Source: Cyclobacterium lianum (GTDB lineage: Bacteria; Bacteroidota; Bacteroidia; Cytophagales; Cyclobacteriaceae). From it: a DNA stretch of 64,000 nucleotides. The stretch's first letter is position 1. Each line of letters opens with the position of its first letter. Made by a program: the position numbers and the translations under genes. Positions 19,701 through 28,574 of the stretch are shown one piece after another. The notes below the pieces were generated by a model. That model searched no databases. It was not told the origin of the DNA and saw nothing but the letters and a program-made list of their open reading frames with translations. The stretch is from positions 310,001-374,000 of the forward strand of contig NZ_FRCY01000005.1 in the NCBI RefSeq assembly GCF_900143075.1. Direction: 5' to 3'.

Positions 19701-21807
19701 CAATCCCAATATCGGCATGAGCCAGAAAGTTTGACGCTCCCCGATCTGGAGTCACAATCCAGTCCTCGCCAAAAGTATAAGCATCTCCATAGGCATTGCC
19801 CGCATCACATCCGTTCAACAACAATACAGGATATTTGCCCTTATTGCGGTACCCCATTTCATTGACACTGGCAAACCCGATATCAATATCTGTAGTCGAC
19901 GGGGCTGCATGCCCAAAAAAAGTGACCAGCCCCAGGCCGTTATTGATTTCATCAGATATGTTGATCAGTTCGGTAGTTGCGTTTGATCTTTTCCTGACGG
20001 TTTCGACATTTGCTCCGAGAAAAACATCCTCTGCTACTGCTTTAAATCCATTTAGAAAGTTAAAGAAGCGTTCCAACTCAAACGCAGACCTGCCTCCACT
20101 TAGATGGACGATATTTTTCTGCCAGGGCTCCGATACACCGAGAGCATCCTTTTCTTTGATCTTATCCAGATATGCCCCCACATCATCCGGAGTTCTGGCT
20201 GGTATACGCCCAATGGCTATTTGTTGTTCCAACGGGTTTGCCGGATCCAGGCCGACTACAAACCGATTGTCTGAATAGGGGTACCCGAATGCCGGCACCA
20301 GTTCCTGAAAGTCAAAAAGGGAAGGCCTATTCCTGTAAAAATAGGTAACCCCACCCTGCCTTCTGGTATTGATCATGCCATAGGCCCTGCCAATCAGGAG
20401 CAGGTATTCTGGCTGAAAACGGCTGTTGTACTCACGTAGAAAATTCCGAATTCCCAGAGGTGTCTTTTCACCGAAAGAAAACTGGTCATAAATTTCCTGA
20501 ACGTTTACTGTCAGCGTATCAAATGCTCCTCCGGCGGGGGTTGCTCTGTAGGCAGCGTATGCGCCTACCGGATCGCCGTAATTGCTCGCCGGTCTTCTGA
20601 GCAGACTATGGGAAATGATAAGGAAATCGGCATTTTGAGCGAGCAAATTCCGAAACCGGATCTGCTCCATCACATTTACTTCCTTCACTTGACTCAGCTG
20701 CTGTACCAGGATGGAACCAGGCCTACCGGCTGAGCCGGTCGGTATCTGTAGCAGGTCTTCTTCTTTGCTTAATACCTGTTTTACAGGATTATTCCTGTCT
20801 GATATATCGTAAGCCACATACTCGCTGTTCACTCCCGGAATACCAAGCACTTTTCCTGCTTCTTCGAATGTGAAAATTTCCATTTCGAAATCTCCTGCAA
20901 TGCCTGCCGAACTGTAAACCAGCCTGGCAAAATTGATAGAAATATTGTCTACTGCATTGTTTACTCCCAACGAAGTGACACTGACGAATAAATTACCATC
21001 GGAAGAAAAATCGGTTTCGCGTAGGTTTTCCAGAACCAGCTTATTCTGAAAACCCTCAAAGGCGTACTGCCCCAAGTCCCGGAGTGCGGCAGCAGAGGGG
21101 CCGACTTTCACTGCACTGAGGTGAGGGGTATCGGATCGACCCAGGATACTGATCTCGAGTGTGGGTAGCTTTTGTCCAGTAACATTTCCCAGTTCCGAGA
21201 AATTCAGACTACGGCTGGCTCCTTTGGTAACGATAGCGGATGTCCAGCCCTGTCCTTCATCGTACTTAGATAACCTTACTCCGGGGAAATATACCTTGCC
21301 CAGCGAATATTGTTCTGCAAAATGCATCAGGGCAGTTTTCTGATATCCGGAAATTGGGGCTGCATCACTGCTGATGCGGCTCAGGGGGATTCTCCTCCCC
21401 CGTTCTCCCCGGGAAATGGTCAGAAAATAAGCCGTGGTGTCGCTATGTGTGTTATAAAAAGGATTGGGCAACATTTCCGACCGGTCATACAGCGCAGTAT
21501 CCAAGGTGCCGTCGTTGCGTTTGCCAATAAATTCCAGATAATCTCCCTGGTCGAAAACACCGTCTTCTTCACCACTGATAAATACTGCAATTTCTTCCCC
21601 CCTATGGTATACCTGAATTTCCCTGGGATCTACAAGCTCGGGCGAGATGCCGGATGCCGAAAGGGTCGTATAACTAAGCCGAAAAACACCATCCGAGGCA
21701 GTGGGAATTTTGTAATATTCCTGATCGTATTTTGGCCAATTGCCCGACTGAGCAAAAGCCATTGAAGATAAACCCAAAAAAACCAAAACGAATAATCCTC
21801 TATACAT
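16780..21807 (-). CDS. porU2: Gingipain-like (C25) T9SS sortase, PorU2 type
   Basis: 1675 residues, signal peptide ~1-19 (SSMAFAQ). The C25 peptidase domain spans roughly 390-760; the catalytic His633 (FFGHAAP) and Cys667 (LLNGCDAG) are 34 apart, as in gingipains. RIPARTPDDVGAYLDKI and ILLGDPA flank the domain. After it come Ig/beta-sandwich regions, including a CARDB-like LLIRNLGRVDLDSV, and a C-terminal sorting-like domain starting YPYPNPFSNSV with WDGKDEYGDQLANGVYIYRV. PorU removes sorting domains of T9SS cargo and links them to a lipopolysaccharide-type anchor. At 1675 residues it is longer than classical PorU (~1100-1200) and matches the PorU2 group named for Cytophagales. The PorV-like gene lies 7 bp upstream in the same operon. 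The symbol rests on length and neighbour, not on a search. Confidence 0.82.
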   Translation of the reverse strand: MYRGLFVLVFLGLSSMAFAQSGNWPKYDQEYYKIPTASDGVFRLSYTTLSASGISPELVDPREIQVYHRGEEIAVFISGEEDGVFDQGDYLEFIGKRNDGTLDTALYDRSEMLPNPFYNTHSDTTAYFLTISRGERGRRIPLSRISSDAAPISGYQKTALMHFAEQYSLGKVYFPGVRLSKYDEGQGWTSAIVTKGASRSLNFSELGNVTGQKLPTLEISILGRSDTPHLSAVKVGPSAAALRDLGQYAFEGFQNKLVLENLRETDFSSDGNLFVSVTSLGVNNAVDNISINFARLVYSSAGIAGDFEMEIFTFEEAGKVLGIPGVNSEYVAYDISDRNNPVKQVLSKEEDLLQIPTGSAGRPGSILVQQLSQVKEVNVMEQIRFRNLLAQNADFLIISHSLLRRPASNYGDPVGAYAAYRATPAGGAFDTLTVNVQEIYDQFSFGEKTPLGIRNFLREYNSRFQPEYLLLIGRAYGMINTRRQGGVTYFYRNRPSLFDFQELVPAFGYPYSDNRFVVGLDPANPLEQQIAIGRIPARTPDDVGAYLDKIKEKDALGVSEPWQKNIVHLSGGRSAFELERFFNFLNGFKAVAEDVFLGANVETVRKRSNATTELINISDEINNGLGLVTFFGHAAPSTTDIDIGFASVNEMGYRNKGKYPVLLLNGCDAGNAYGDAYTFGEDWIVTPDRGASNFLAHADIGIDVYLRRYSESFYAKAFADSSLIYQSLGKVKIEAEKQLYSRYGSSEVNQSHANQIILLGDPASRMFPANRADYAVFQEDVQLQGIGGQALNSLSDSLELSLLIRNLGRVDLDSVSLDIKRQLPDGSILEVETGLLAPVFRQDTLVIAIPNSGISSFGDNVFSIAINADRSIDEMTFSNNSVSASFFVPLSGTLNLFPLEFGIVKEPEVSLIAQIPGFLDEPRNLVIQLDTAADFSSSRRKEVRVTTDNLATWEVELFDNIPASDSLTFYWRTRFLSPKEGEDASWNTSSFSYIRNGPEGWTQRHFPQFLSNQLDNIKIHLSEGEWQFQETALNIDIFTFGADTEGYEVENTQIMLNGVSYILDTFNRFCPNGSLGLMAFDHQTLEPYLPVPLVTIDVLDSRSCGRVPQVIQSIRNVNITGPNGTMLLDFVDGMKKDDYVVIFSVGNVTFSDWPDEAYLKMKELGANEATLRNLQTGDPYILFGRKGMRPGEAIEVVPDTNGALPRESQIISFETDITGYFPSGKILSPRIGPAREWFSFFNEVRRKDLFDSKHSNMEIIGVTPEGGEVSLLRDLDDNIADLSRFDAQIYPYLRLRYALQDLPSEAMPQLAKWQVDYTGVPEGVLVLKEKRKESLLQEGETDALEFEFVNISDHDFQDSITISYTFQNADQRRIDRASKKIPAVKAGEIGTFTLDFDSRGRPGNNSLNVFVNPRLLTEQRYRNNVLDLPGFFKVRGDDLNPILEVNFDGRNIMNGDIVSPTVLISALVRDENRIALKKDTLGMELMLRKPCEGCDFEKINFSSPEVKWFEATERSDFKLEYKPGPLPDGTYTLRINATDASGNVAGSEPYEVSFEVINESQITHFYPYPNPFSNSVRFVYTLTGSEIPDEIKIQIMTISGKVVKEIFQDELGPVSIGNNISAYAWDGKDEYGDQLANGVYIYRVLVRKNGQFMELRSSAGDKAFKKGYGKMYLLR

Positions 21808-21814
21808 TACCAGA

Positions 21815-22930
21815 TCAATTGTTTTCCCAACCCTTGTAAATCCTGAAATCGTCGTCTAAGGGATTCAATGAAACTTTAATACTAAAAACGTGAGAGTAAG
21901 GTGTTTCTGAAATACTTCCGATATCCGTAAGTGCGTAATCGATCAATACTTTTTCACTGGCTTTAAACCCAAGGCCAAATCCCGGCTGAATACTCGAATA
22001 TTTACTTCCATCGAAATTATTGAGCCGCTGGTAATTGCCGGCACCCAACCGCAGGTACGCCGACTTCCTGTAATCGAGTTCGATCCCGATCTTAGGGTCA
22101 ATATTAAAAATCTCGCTGCCATACAGGCTATTGCGTTGTCCGTCAAAGGTAAAGTCCAGATCTAAAGCAGCAAGCATGTTGATCTCAGTGGTGATTTCGA
22201 ATTGCCTGGCTACGCCCAGTGTGGCCCTGGGAAGCGTCAGTTCGATGCTATTTACCGGAATTTCATTTTGAGTCTGGGAGTAAATCTCCCGCACCAGGGC
22301 GGCATTGTGAGACCATGCGTTGAAAGTAGTGGTCACGTCTCTTGCCATCAATCCAATTCTCCAATCCTGCAAGAGGTAAATGGCTCCAAAATCGAGACCA
22401 AAGCCCCAGGCTTTTGCAAACTTCCCCACATTTCTGTGGATAATTTTGGTATTGATCCCCATTTTAAAATTGTCGCTGACATCTCTGGCATAGCTGAGCA
22501 AAAGGGCATAATCGGCCGCATTGAAAAATTGAATATTGTTATAATTCAGCGCTCCGTTGGCATCGTACAAAAAACGGGTGTCCGGTATATCATCCACGCC
22601 GAAGCGAATCACAGATAATGCTATCTGATTGTCCTCCTGAATATTGGTGGTATAGGCGGCGTAGTCAAACTTGGCTATCCCGGCAAAATACTCCGCATGC
22701 ATGAGCGCAAACTCATGTTTGTGGCCCACCCCTATCAGTCCTGCAGGATTCCAGTAAGCGGAAGTGACATCTCTCACCGCAGCCACCTGCGCACCGGCCA
22801 TGCCCAGACCTCTGGCTCCTATCCCGATATGCATGAACTCATTGGAATATTTGGGGGCGATTCCCTGTCCTTTGACGGATCCAAACAACAAAATCCCCAG
22901 CAACACACAAAAATTGGCCCTGACAATCAT
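21815..22930 (-). CDS. PorV/PorQ-family outer-membrane beta-barrel
   Basis: 371 residues from the ATG at 22930; upstream codons to 23104 are read as non-coding because the signal peptide starts here (~1-19, ending VKGQG). The start of the mature protein has the family signature FMHIGIGARGLGMAGAQVAAVRDVTSAYWNPAGL, typical of the FadL-like PorV/PorQ barrels; alternating beta strands continue to the end. PorV carries T9SS cargo from the translocon to the sortase. The sortase follows 7 bp downstream, so both belong to one operon. I cannot tell PorV from PorQ by eye, so no symbol is given. Confidence 0.85.
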   Translation of the reverse strand: MIVRANFCVLLGILLFGSVKGQGIAPKYSNEFMHIGIGARGLGMAGAQVAAVRDVTSAYWNPAGLIGVGHKHEFALMHAEYFAGIAKFDYAAYTTNIQEDNQIALSVIRFGVDDIPDTRFLYDANGALNYNNIQFFNAADYALLLSYARDVSDNFKMGINTKIIHRNVGKFAKAWGFGLDFGAIYLLQDWRIGLMARDVTTTFNAWSHNAALVREIYSQTQNEIPVNSIELTLPRATLGVARQFEITTEINMLAALDLDFTFDGQRNSLYGSEIFNIDPKIGIELDYRKSAYLRLGAGNYQRLNNFDGSKYSSIQPGFGLGFKASEKVLIDYALTDIGSISETPYSHVFSIKVSLNPLDDDFRIYKGWENN

Positions 22931-23141
22931 AAGCTTAAATAATAATGCTGGTGCAAAGTAAAAAGAAAAATGCAATGGAAATATGCTGCTATTAAAAAAT
23001 TTGCCACCCAATTTTGATGTACTGTTCACAAACGTACATATAACTGTTCGCCAGCAGCGTTCTTTTTCACAATTGCTGAAAATATCGCTACCTGCGTTAC
23101 ACATGGGAATAAAAATTTATGTTTGTTACTCGCTATTAATT

Positions 23142-23268
23142 TGTACTTCAATACATTTATAATGCATTTAAATGCATTTTTTCGCCCAACACACAGCTAA
23201 GTCAAATATAGAATTCGGTTATACAAGGTACCTTTTTAAAAATTGGTATTGTTTTTCTTGTACAAGAA
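23142..23268 (+). promoter_or_regulatory. Palindromes upstream of padR: likely PadR operators
   Basis: The 393-bp gap between the PorV-like gene and padR contains three symmetric sites: TGTA-N6-TACA at 23142-23155, a perfect 18-bp palindrome at 23161-23178 (AATGCATTTAAATGCATT) and TTCTTGTACAAGAA at 23255-23268. PadR repressors bind dyad sites of this size near their own promoters. The sites lie 56-182 bp before the padR ATG. Which one is used is not known. Confidence 0.45.
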
Positions 23269-23323
23269 TAAAAATCAGAAAAGAAAACCGGCTTTAGTCG
23301 CGAAATTTATCAATACAGAGAAA

Positions 23324-23662
23324 ATGAAAGCTTCAAACACCCAAACCCAAATGCGGAAAGGTATATTAGAGTTCTGCATTCTACACATCATAGCCAGGGG
23401 TGAGGTATACGCCACAGATATGATCGACGAGCTGAAAAATGCCCAGCTGATCATCGTCGAAGGCACCTTATACCCGCTACTTAACAGATTAAAAACTTCA
23501 GGACTTGCCAGCTACAAATGGGTAGAGTCGGAAACCGGACCTCCACGGAAATACTATTCTATCACACCAGAAGGAAATGAATTTCTAAAACAACTGGATA
23601 AAACCTGGTCTGATCTGGACAACTCCGTGAATCAAATACTTAACCATCAAAAAAAACCATAG
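23324..23662 (+). CDS. PadR-family transcriptional regulator
   Basis: 112 residues from the ATG at 23324; an in-frame start at 23243 would add 27 basic residues outside the fold. The winged-helix domain is complete: RKGILEFCILHIIARGEVYATDMIDEL, then TLYPLLNRLKTSGLASYKW and the wing GPPRKYYSITPEGNEFL, followed by a C-terminal dimerisation helix. PadR proteins repress their operon until a ligand or stress signal relieves them. The PspC gene starts 51 bp downstream on the same strand, the common padR-pspC arrangement in Bacteroidota, so it probably controls that membrane protein and itself. Confidence 0.9.
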   Translation: MKASNTQTQMRKGILEFCILHIIARGEVYATDMIDELKNAQLIIVEGTLYPLLNRLKTSGLASYKWVESETGPPRKYYSITPEGNEFLKQLDKTWSDLDNSVNQILNHQKKP

Positions 23663-23713
23663 CAGCACACAGGTTATTAAACTTAATTTTCTTAACCTTA
23701 GCCATAGAAGATC

Positions 23714-25612
23714 ATGAAAAAGACAATTAGCATAAACATAAGCGGCATATTATTCCACATTGAGGAAGACGGATATACTGCACTCAAGCATTACCTGGAT
23801 GCCATTAACCAGCATTTTTCCACCTATGAAGACAACCAGGAAATCATCACGGATATAGAAAACCGGATTGCTGAAATTTTTCTTAGTAATCTGAAGAACA
23901 ACAAACAGGTCATTACGGCGGAGAATGTAAGCAACCTGATTGACAAGATGGGCACCATAGCTGATTTCAAAGCGGTGGAACAGGAGTTGCAGGAAGAAAA
24001 CAGTGCTGAGGGCGAGCAAAATGATTTTTACAAATACATTACCCCCCCACACCAGCAGTCCGGAAAGGGCTACAAAAAATTAACCCGACTTACCCATTCA
24101 AAAATTTTGGGCGGAGTATGCGCCGGTTTTGCCAATTACCTGTCTATTGACCCACTATGGACCCGACTCATCGCCATATTGTTGATATTCAGCGGGGGGC
24201 TTAATTTCAACACCTTCCCCAATCCCTTTTTCCCTGATGGTTTGCATCTGGGAATGGCCATTGGCTGGTGGACAGTGGCAGCATACATCCTGCTTTGGAT
24301 CATTCTGCCGGTTTCTGACGAAAAACCAGAGGACAAAAACATCAAAAAACTTTACAGAAACCCGGATGATAGGGTAATGGGAGGGGTTGGTAGTGGCCTG
24401 GCCGCATACTTCAACATTGATGTCATCTGGATGAGACTTGCATTTGTAGGTCTGGTGTTTGCCGGAGGTTCCGGATTTGTGCTGTACCTTATCCTATGGA
24501 TCATCACCCCGATGGCCAAATCCATCACCGAACGAATCGAAATGAAGGGAGGCGCCATTACCCTCAGCAATATAGAAAACACCATACAGCAGAACCTCTC
24601 AACGGAAAAGACCCAACAAGAATCCGGAACGAAATCAATCGTGCTTGCTCCATTTCGCTTTGCAGGCAGGGTCATCAATGGAATAGGCAAAGCCCTTGGG
24701 CCTTTTGGGAGATTTTTACTGGCCGTGGTGCGTGTGATTTTCGGTCTGCTCATATTTTTCCTTGGCATGATTCTACTCATTGTTCCACTGGCATTTCTCG
24801 GGTTGTACTCAGAATTGCTGAGTCAAAGTGGCTGGAATCACGTCCTGGATGGGTTTCCCATTGAATCGCTGGCCGAGTTGTTTCCTATATGGTTGGCTAT
24901 AGCTGCCGCCGTCATCGTATTGATTCCCAGCATTGCTCTGGTGATCCTAGGCTTGAGTGTACTGATCAAAAGAAACCTGATAGATGGCCGGTTCGGGTTT
25001 GTAATGTTCGGAATCTGGATATTGAGCATCCTGATATGTTCATTTCAGGCACCGAAAATCATCAGTCAATTTAAGTCTGAGGCCGTTCATCCGGTAAATC
25101 AGGAGATGCCACTACCCGACGGCACTTTGGTAATCAAGGCAGAAGACGATATTCTGGAAAATCAGGATTGGGGTTTGGTCCGTCTTCAGATAAGAAGCCA
25201 TGACAAAGACAGTATTTATCTGGAACAGCGGTTTTCTTCCCGGGGAGCAAACCGTGAGGATGCTATAGCCAATGCATCATCAGTAAATTACACCATTCAG
25301 ATGGTGGACAGCACCATGCTATTCAGCAAGGTACTTACCTTCCCAAATGAGGCCAGGTTTCGGATGCAACAACTGAATCAGACACTCTATCTGCCGATGA
25401 ACACGCCTTTTGTGTTGGACCGGACATTGCTGCCGATTCTGAAAAACACCCTGTCTCATCATGGATACAAATCCCGGGATTTAGGAAGTACACACCATTG
25501 GGTATACAATGAAGATGGACTATTGTGCCTGAACTGTATCAATGACCACCGACAATCTCCGACGGACAGTCTGTCAAGAAGTAGGTTTCAGGACGCGTAT
25601 TTTATGCAATAA
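23714..25612 (+). CDS. PspC-domain envelope protein, target of the PadR regulator
   Basis: 632 residues. A ~100-residue N-terminal cytoplasmic domain (ISINISGILFHIEEDGYTALKHYL) precedes two PspC modules: ILGGVCAGFANYLSIDPLWTRLI (~135-200) and VMGGVGSGLAAYFNIDVIWMRLAFV (~220-265), each with paired membrane helices. A further membrane region (~330-460) and a periplasmic C-terminal domain of ~150 residues follow. PspC-type proteins sense membrane stress; in Bacteroidota they typically sit directly behind a PadR gene, as here. No proteins PspA or PspB are nearby. Confidence 0.87.
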   Translation: MKKTISINISGILFHIEEDGYTALKHYLDAINQHFSTYEDNQEIITDIENRIAEIFLSNLKNNKQVITAENVSNLIDKMGTIADFKAVEQELQEENSAEGEQNDFYKYITPPHQQSGKGYKKLTRLTHSKILGGVCAGFANYLSIDPLWTRLIAILLIFSGGLNFNTFPNPFFPDGLHLGMAIGWWTVAAYILLWIILPVSDEKPEDKNIKKLYRNPDDRVMGGVGSGLAAYFNIDVIWMRLAFVGLVFAGGSGFVLYLILWIITPMAKSITERIEMKGGAITLSNIENTIQQNLSTEKTQQESGTKSIVLAPFRFAGRVINGIGKALGPFGRFLLAVVRVIFGLLIFFLGMILLIVPLAFLGLYSELLSQSGWNHVLDGFPIESLAELFPIWLAIAAAVIVLIPSIALVILGLSVLIKRNLIDGRFGFVMFGIWILSILICSFQAPKIISQFKSEAVHPVNQEMPLPDGTLVIKAEDDILENQDWGLVRLQIRSHDKDSIYLEQRFSSRGANREDAIANASSVNYTIQMVDSTMLFSKVLTFPNEARFRMQQLNQTLYLPMNTPFVLDRTLLPILKNTLSHHGYKSRDLGSTHHWVYNEDGLLCLNCINDHRQSPTDSLSRSRFQDAYFMQ

Positions 25613-25670
25613 TCAGTGTCTGAAAGCTGATTTTTCCTAACTTTCAAAAATAAAAAGAAGGGGAAATTAG

Positions 25671-27071
25671 ATGGATGTAAAAATCAAGTTTTTAGGTGGA
25701 GCCGGGACAGTGACCGGCTCCAGGTTTTTGCTGGATGTAGCTGGATTAAAGATACTCATTGATTGCGGTTTGTTTCAGGGCCTCAAAGACTACAGACTTC
25801 GAAATTGGGATAGCTTTCCTACTCCACCTGATCAGGTGGACATGGTACTGCTGACCCACGCCCACATTGATCATTCAGGCTATCTCCCCAAACTTGTCAG
25901 GGAAGGTTTTAAAGGCCAGATTTTTTGTACGGAGCCTACTATGGAACTGGTAAAGATCCTGCTTTTGGATGCTGGCAAACTGCAGGAAGAAGAAGCTAAA
26001 TTTGCGGCCAGAAAGGGATATTCCAGGCATGAAAAACCTTTACCACTGTTTACCGAAAAAGATGCTGAAAGGGTCTTTCCGCTATTGCAGCCGATCAATT
26101 TTGAAACAGAAGTAAAGCTCAGTGAAAACATCAGCCTGACCGCCTATAACGCAGGCCATATTCTGGGCGCGTCGATCTTAAAATTAAAAATCAAAGGCGA
26201 TTACCAGGAAAAGAGACTTATTTTCTCCGGAGACCTGGGACGTTTTCGGGATCCTATATTGAACCCTCCTGCCGAAATCCCTTTTGGAGATATAGTTTTT
26301 CTGGAATCCACTTATGGAGACAGGACCAACGAATCCGAACACCTGGACAGGAAGCTGGCTGATCTGATCCGCACTACCTATCAGAATGGAGGGGTATCCC
26401 TGATACCCTCGTTTGCAGTAGGGAGAACGCAAATGATTCTTTACTACCTGCATCGCCTTCAGGAGAAAGGATTGATTCCGCAGATCCCCATCTATGTAGA
26501 CAGCCCCATGGCCATAGATGTGACAGGCCTGTACAAAAAATTTCCGGATTACCACCACCTCGGCCCTTCACTGGAAGATCGGGCTTCAAACCCATTCGCT
26601 CACAAAAACCTGCACTATTACCGGGATCAGGAGGCATCCATGAGCCTGAACCACATAAGGGGTGACGCCATCATCATCTCTGCAAGTGGAATGGCTACCG
26701 GCGGACGAATCCTACACCATCTTTATCACCGCCTTCCAAACGAAAATGACAGCGTAATATTCGTAGGCTACCAGCCGGAAGGTACCCGGGGCAGGAAAAT
26801 CCTCGACGGCGATAAAATGTGCCGGATTTATGGAATTGATGTACCTGTAAAAGCAAACATTCATTTTGTCGACGGTCTTTCGGCACATGCTGATCAGACC
26901 GAACTGATCCAATGGTGCGAAAATTTTATCTCAAAACCGAAAATTGCCTTTATGGTACATGGGGAAAAAGAAGCCAGCGAAAAACTGGCCGGAATATTGA
27001 GAGAAAAAATGGGATGGAACTGCATTTGCCCCTATTATCTGGAATCATTTGAATTGTTTACAGGAATTTAA
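25671..27071 (+). CDS. Beta-CASP metallo-beta-lactamase RNase (RNase J / CPSF-like)
   Basis: 466 residues. The metallo-beta-lactamase metal motifs are all visible: LTHAHIDHSGYL (HxHxDH), NAGHILGAS, FSGDLGR and the Asp/His set. The beta-CASP insert has SFAVGRTQ and VDSPMA; the C-terminal part carries IIISASGMATGGRI, FVGYQPEGTRGR, GLSAHAD and FMVHGEK, the RNA-specificity (RMMBL) block. It probably acts as an exo/endoribonuclease on mRNA. No signal peptide, so cytoplasmic. It starts 58 bp after the PspC gene with no obvious link to it. Confidence 0.9.
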   Translation: MDVKIKFLGGAGTVTGSRFLLDVAGLKILIDCGLFQGLKDYRLRNWDSFPTPPDQVDMVLLTHAHIDHSGYLPKLVREGFKGQIFCTEPTMELVKILLLDAGKLQEEEAKFAARKGYSRHEKPLPLFTEKDAERVFPLLQPINFETEVKLSENISLTAYNAGHILGASILKLKIKGDYQEKRLIFSGDLGRFRDPILNPPAEIPFGDIVFLESTYGDRTNESEHLDRKLADLIRTTYQNGGVSLIPSFAVGRTQMILYYLHRLQEKGLIPQIPIYVDSPMAIDVTGLYKKFPDYHHLGPSLEDRASNPFAHKNLHYYRDQEASMSLNHIRGDAIIISASGMATGGRILHHLYHRLPNENDSVIFVGYQPEGTRGRKILDGDKMCRIYGIDVPVKANIHFVDGLSAHADQTELIQWCENFISKPKIAFMVHGEKEASEKLAGILREKMGWNCICPYYLESFELFTGI

Positions 27072-27138
27072 TGGATGAATGCCTGTGCCTTTTTACGAAT
27101 AGTTCGATGGTTTAACTATAATATTCGAAATATTTTTT

Positions 27139-27678
27139 ATGAAAACTTTTGGTAAAATAATCCTCTTCGGACTCCTGGCTTCGGCTTGTCTGTATTCATG
27201 TAAGTCTGCGAAAAATCGAGCTGGTACATCCGGTGAGAACAAAGAAAACAATCAATCGGACAATACCGACAGCTATGCTAAGGGGAAAACAGAAGGTGTC
27301 GAGGGCAGAGTAACCTGGATAGCCGGAAATCAAATGCCGCAACTTGCTGAAAGCAATGCTCAGGCTGCCAAAAATGAGCGCGGAATTCCGGTCCAAAGGA
27401 CTATTAGAATTCACCAGCTTACTCATATCAACCAGGCAAGTCTTGGAGATTATCTTTTTGGAGATATTGAAACTCCATTGGTTGCAGAAATTGAAACTGA
27501 CGAAAAAGGCTATTTCAAGACTGAGCTTCCACCGGGCAGGTATTCCGTTTTCACGGTAGAAGAAACCGGATATTTCGCAAACGTATTTGATCTGGACAGC
27601 TATATCAACCCCTTGACGGTGGAAAAAGGGAAATGGACGAACATGCGCATTAAGGTCGATTACAAGGCAGCTTACTAG
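27139..27678 (+). CDS. Lipoprotein with a carboxypeptidase-regulatory-like fold
   Basis: 179 residues with a lipobox (ACLYSCKSA, Cys at ~21) after a hydrophobic signal, so it is lipid-anchored. A polar Gly/Asn/Ser linker (~25-50) is followed by a beta-sandwich: VEGRVTWIAGNQMP, VAEIETDEKGYFKTELPPGRYSVFTVEE, then a closing strand. The TDEKGYFKTELPPGRYSV stretch is the hallmark of carboxypeptidase-regulatory-like domains. The role is unknown; it stands alone between the RNase gene and the sigma-factor operon. Confidence 0.72.
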   Translation: MKTFGKIILFGLLASACLYSCKSAKNRAGTSGENKENNQSDNTDSYAKGKTEGVEGRVTWIAGNQMPQLAESNAQAAKNERGIPVQRTIRIHQLTHINQASLGDYLFGDIETPLVAEIETDEKGYFKTELPPGRYSVFTVEETGYFANVFDLDSYINPLTVEKGKWTNMRIKVDYKAAY

Positions 27679-27775
27679 TATGAATCCAATGCTTGGTAAA
27701 TTCGCAGCACTCTCCGGACGAAATAACAATAACAGGGTGGGTAAACCCTTGGAGAATGCTCAAAAATTAACAGGT

Positions 27776-27815
27776 TTTTCTTCATTGTTGCTGGAAATGG
27801 CAACAATGAAGAAAA
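27776..27815. repeat. Perfect 16-bp hairpin in the 27679-28004 gap
   Basis: Two 16-base arms (left arm TTTTCTTCATTGTTGC) are exact complements around an 8-base loop; the stem is flanked by T's on the left and A's on the right. It can act as a terminator after the lipoprotein gene, on either strand. The 326-bp gap otherwise holds only a doubtful 75-codon frame overlapping the hairpin (27680-27907), which I do not call. The ECF sigma promoter must lie in the remainder. Confidence 0.6.
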
Positions 27816-28004
27816 GTCCGACTAAGCCATCTTTCGATCTTACACTTTTTGAATTAAACGAACTCAGCCAGGTAACTGTAATGGGTTGTTTTTCAGACCT
27901 TTCTTGATTTTTCTCTCAAGTTGAAAAAATTTTTTAACTAATTTCAACCTGGCATGCAACCTTCCCGGGAGCAAATGCATCTACTCAATTGAAAGCCATT
28001 TATA

Positions 28005-28574
28005 ATGCCAGCCGAGAACAGATTTACGGAAGAAAAAGACTTAATCAATGCCTGCCTTAAGGGGGAAAGAATGGCCCAAAGGGAGTTGTACGGTCAATAT
28101 TCCGGCAAATTTCTACCCATCTGCATCCGGTATGTAAAAAATCGAGATCTGGCCCAGGATGTATTGGTGGAGGGTTTTATGAAAATTTTCGAAAGCCTGC
28201 CTCAATTTAAGAATGCAGGTAGCTTTGAAGGTTGGATGAAACGGATCATGGTAAATCAGGCCTTACTTACGTTACGAAACAATAAAAATTTACGCATGGA
28301 AGTAGAATTGGAAATGCACAATGACTGCAGGGATTTCCATACGCAACAATGGGATTTTGGCGCAGAAGAACTGCTTCAAATCATTTCAGCCCTCCCTGTC
28401 GGGTACAGAACGGTTTTTAACCTGTATGCCATCGAGGGTTATTCACACCGGGAAATTTCGCAAATGCTGGATATCTCCGAAAGTACATCCAAGTCGCAAT
28501 TGAGCCGGGCCAGGATGATTCTGCAGCAAAAACTGAAACCCAATTTACAAAACGAGGAAAAGAATGAAGGATAG
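28005..28574 (+). CDS. ECF-type sigma-70 factor
   Basis: 189 residues with both sigma-70 modules: region 2 at ~12-85 (INACLKGERMAQRELYGQYSGKF, DLAQDVLVEGFMKIFESL) and region 4 at ~125-180 (LPVGYRTVFNLYAIEGYSHREISQMLDISESTSKSQLSRAR). There is no signal or membrane segment. Extracytoplasmic-function sigma factors respond to envelope signals through an anti-sigma partner; the overlapping next gene (11 bp) looks like that partner. Bacteroidota ECF operons often end in barrel and DUF4097 genes, as here. Confidence 0.9.
   Translation: MPAENRFTEEKDLINACLKGERMAQRELYGQYSGKFLPICIRYVKNRDLAQDVLVEGFMKIFESLPQFKNAGSFEGWMKRIMVNQALLTLRNNKNLRMEVELEMHNDCRDFHTQQWDFGAEELLQIISALPVGYRTVFNLYAIEGYSHREISQMLDISESTSKSQLSRARMILQQKLKPNLQNEEKNEG

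Noticed and set aside
27680-27907. A 75-codon plus-strand frame just after the lipoprotein gene
   Set aside because: It starts 1 bp past the lipoprotein stop but runs through the 16-bp hairpin, and the translation has no coherent composition or recognised family.
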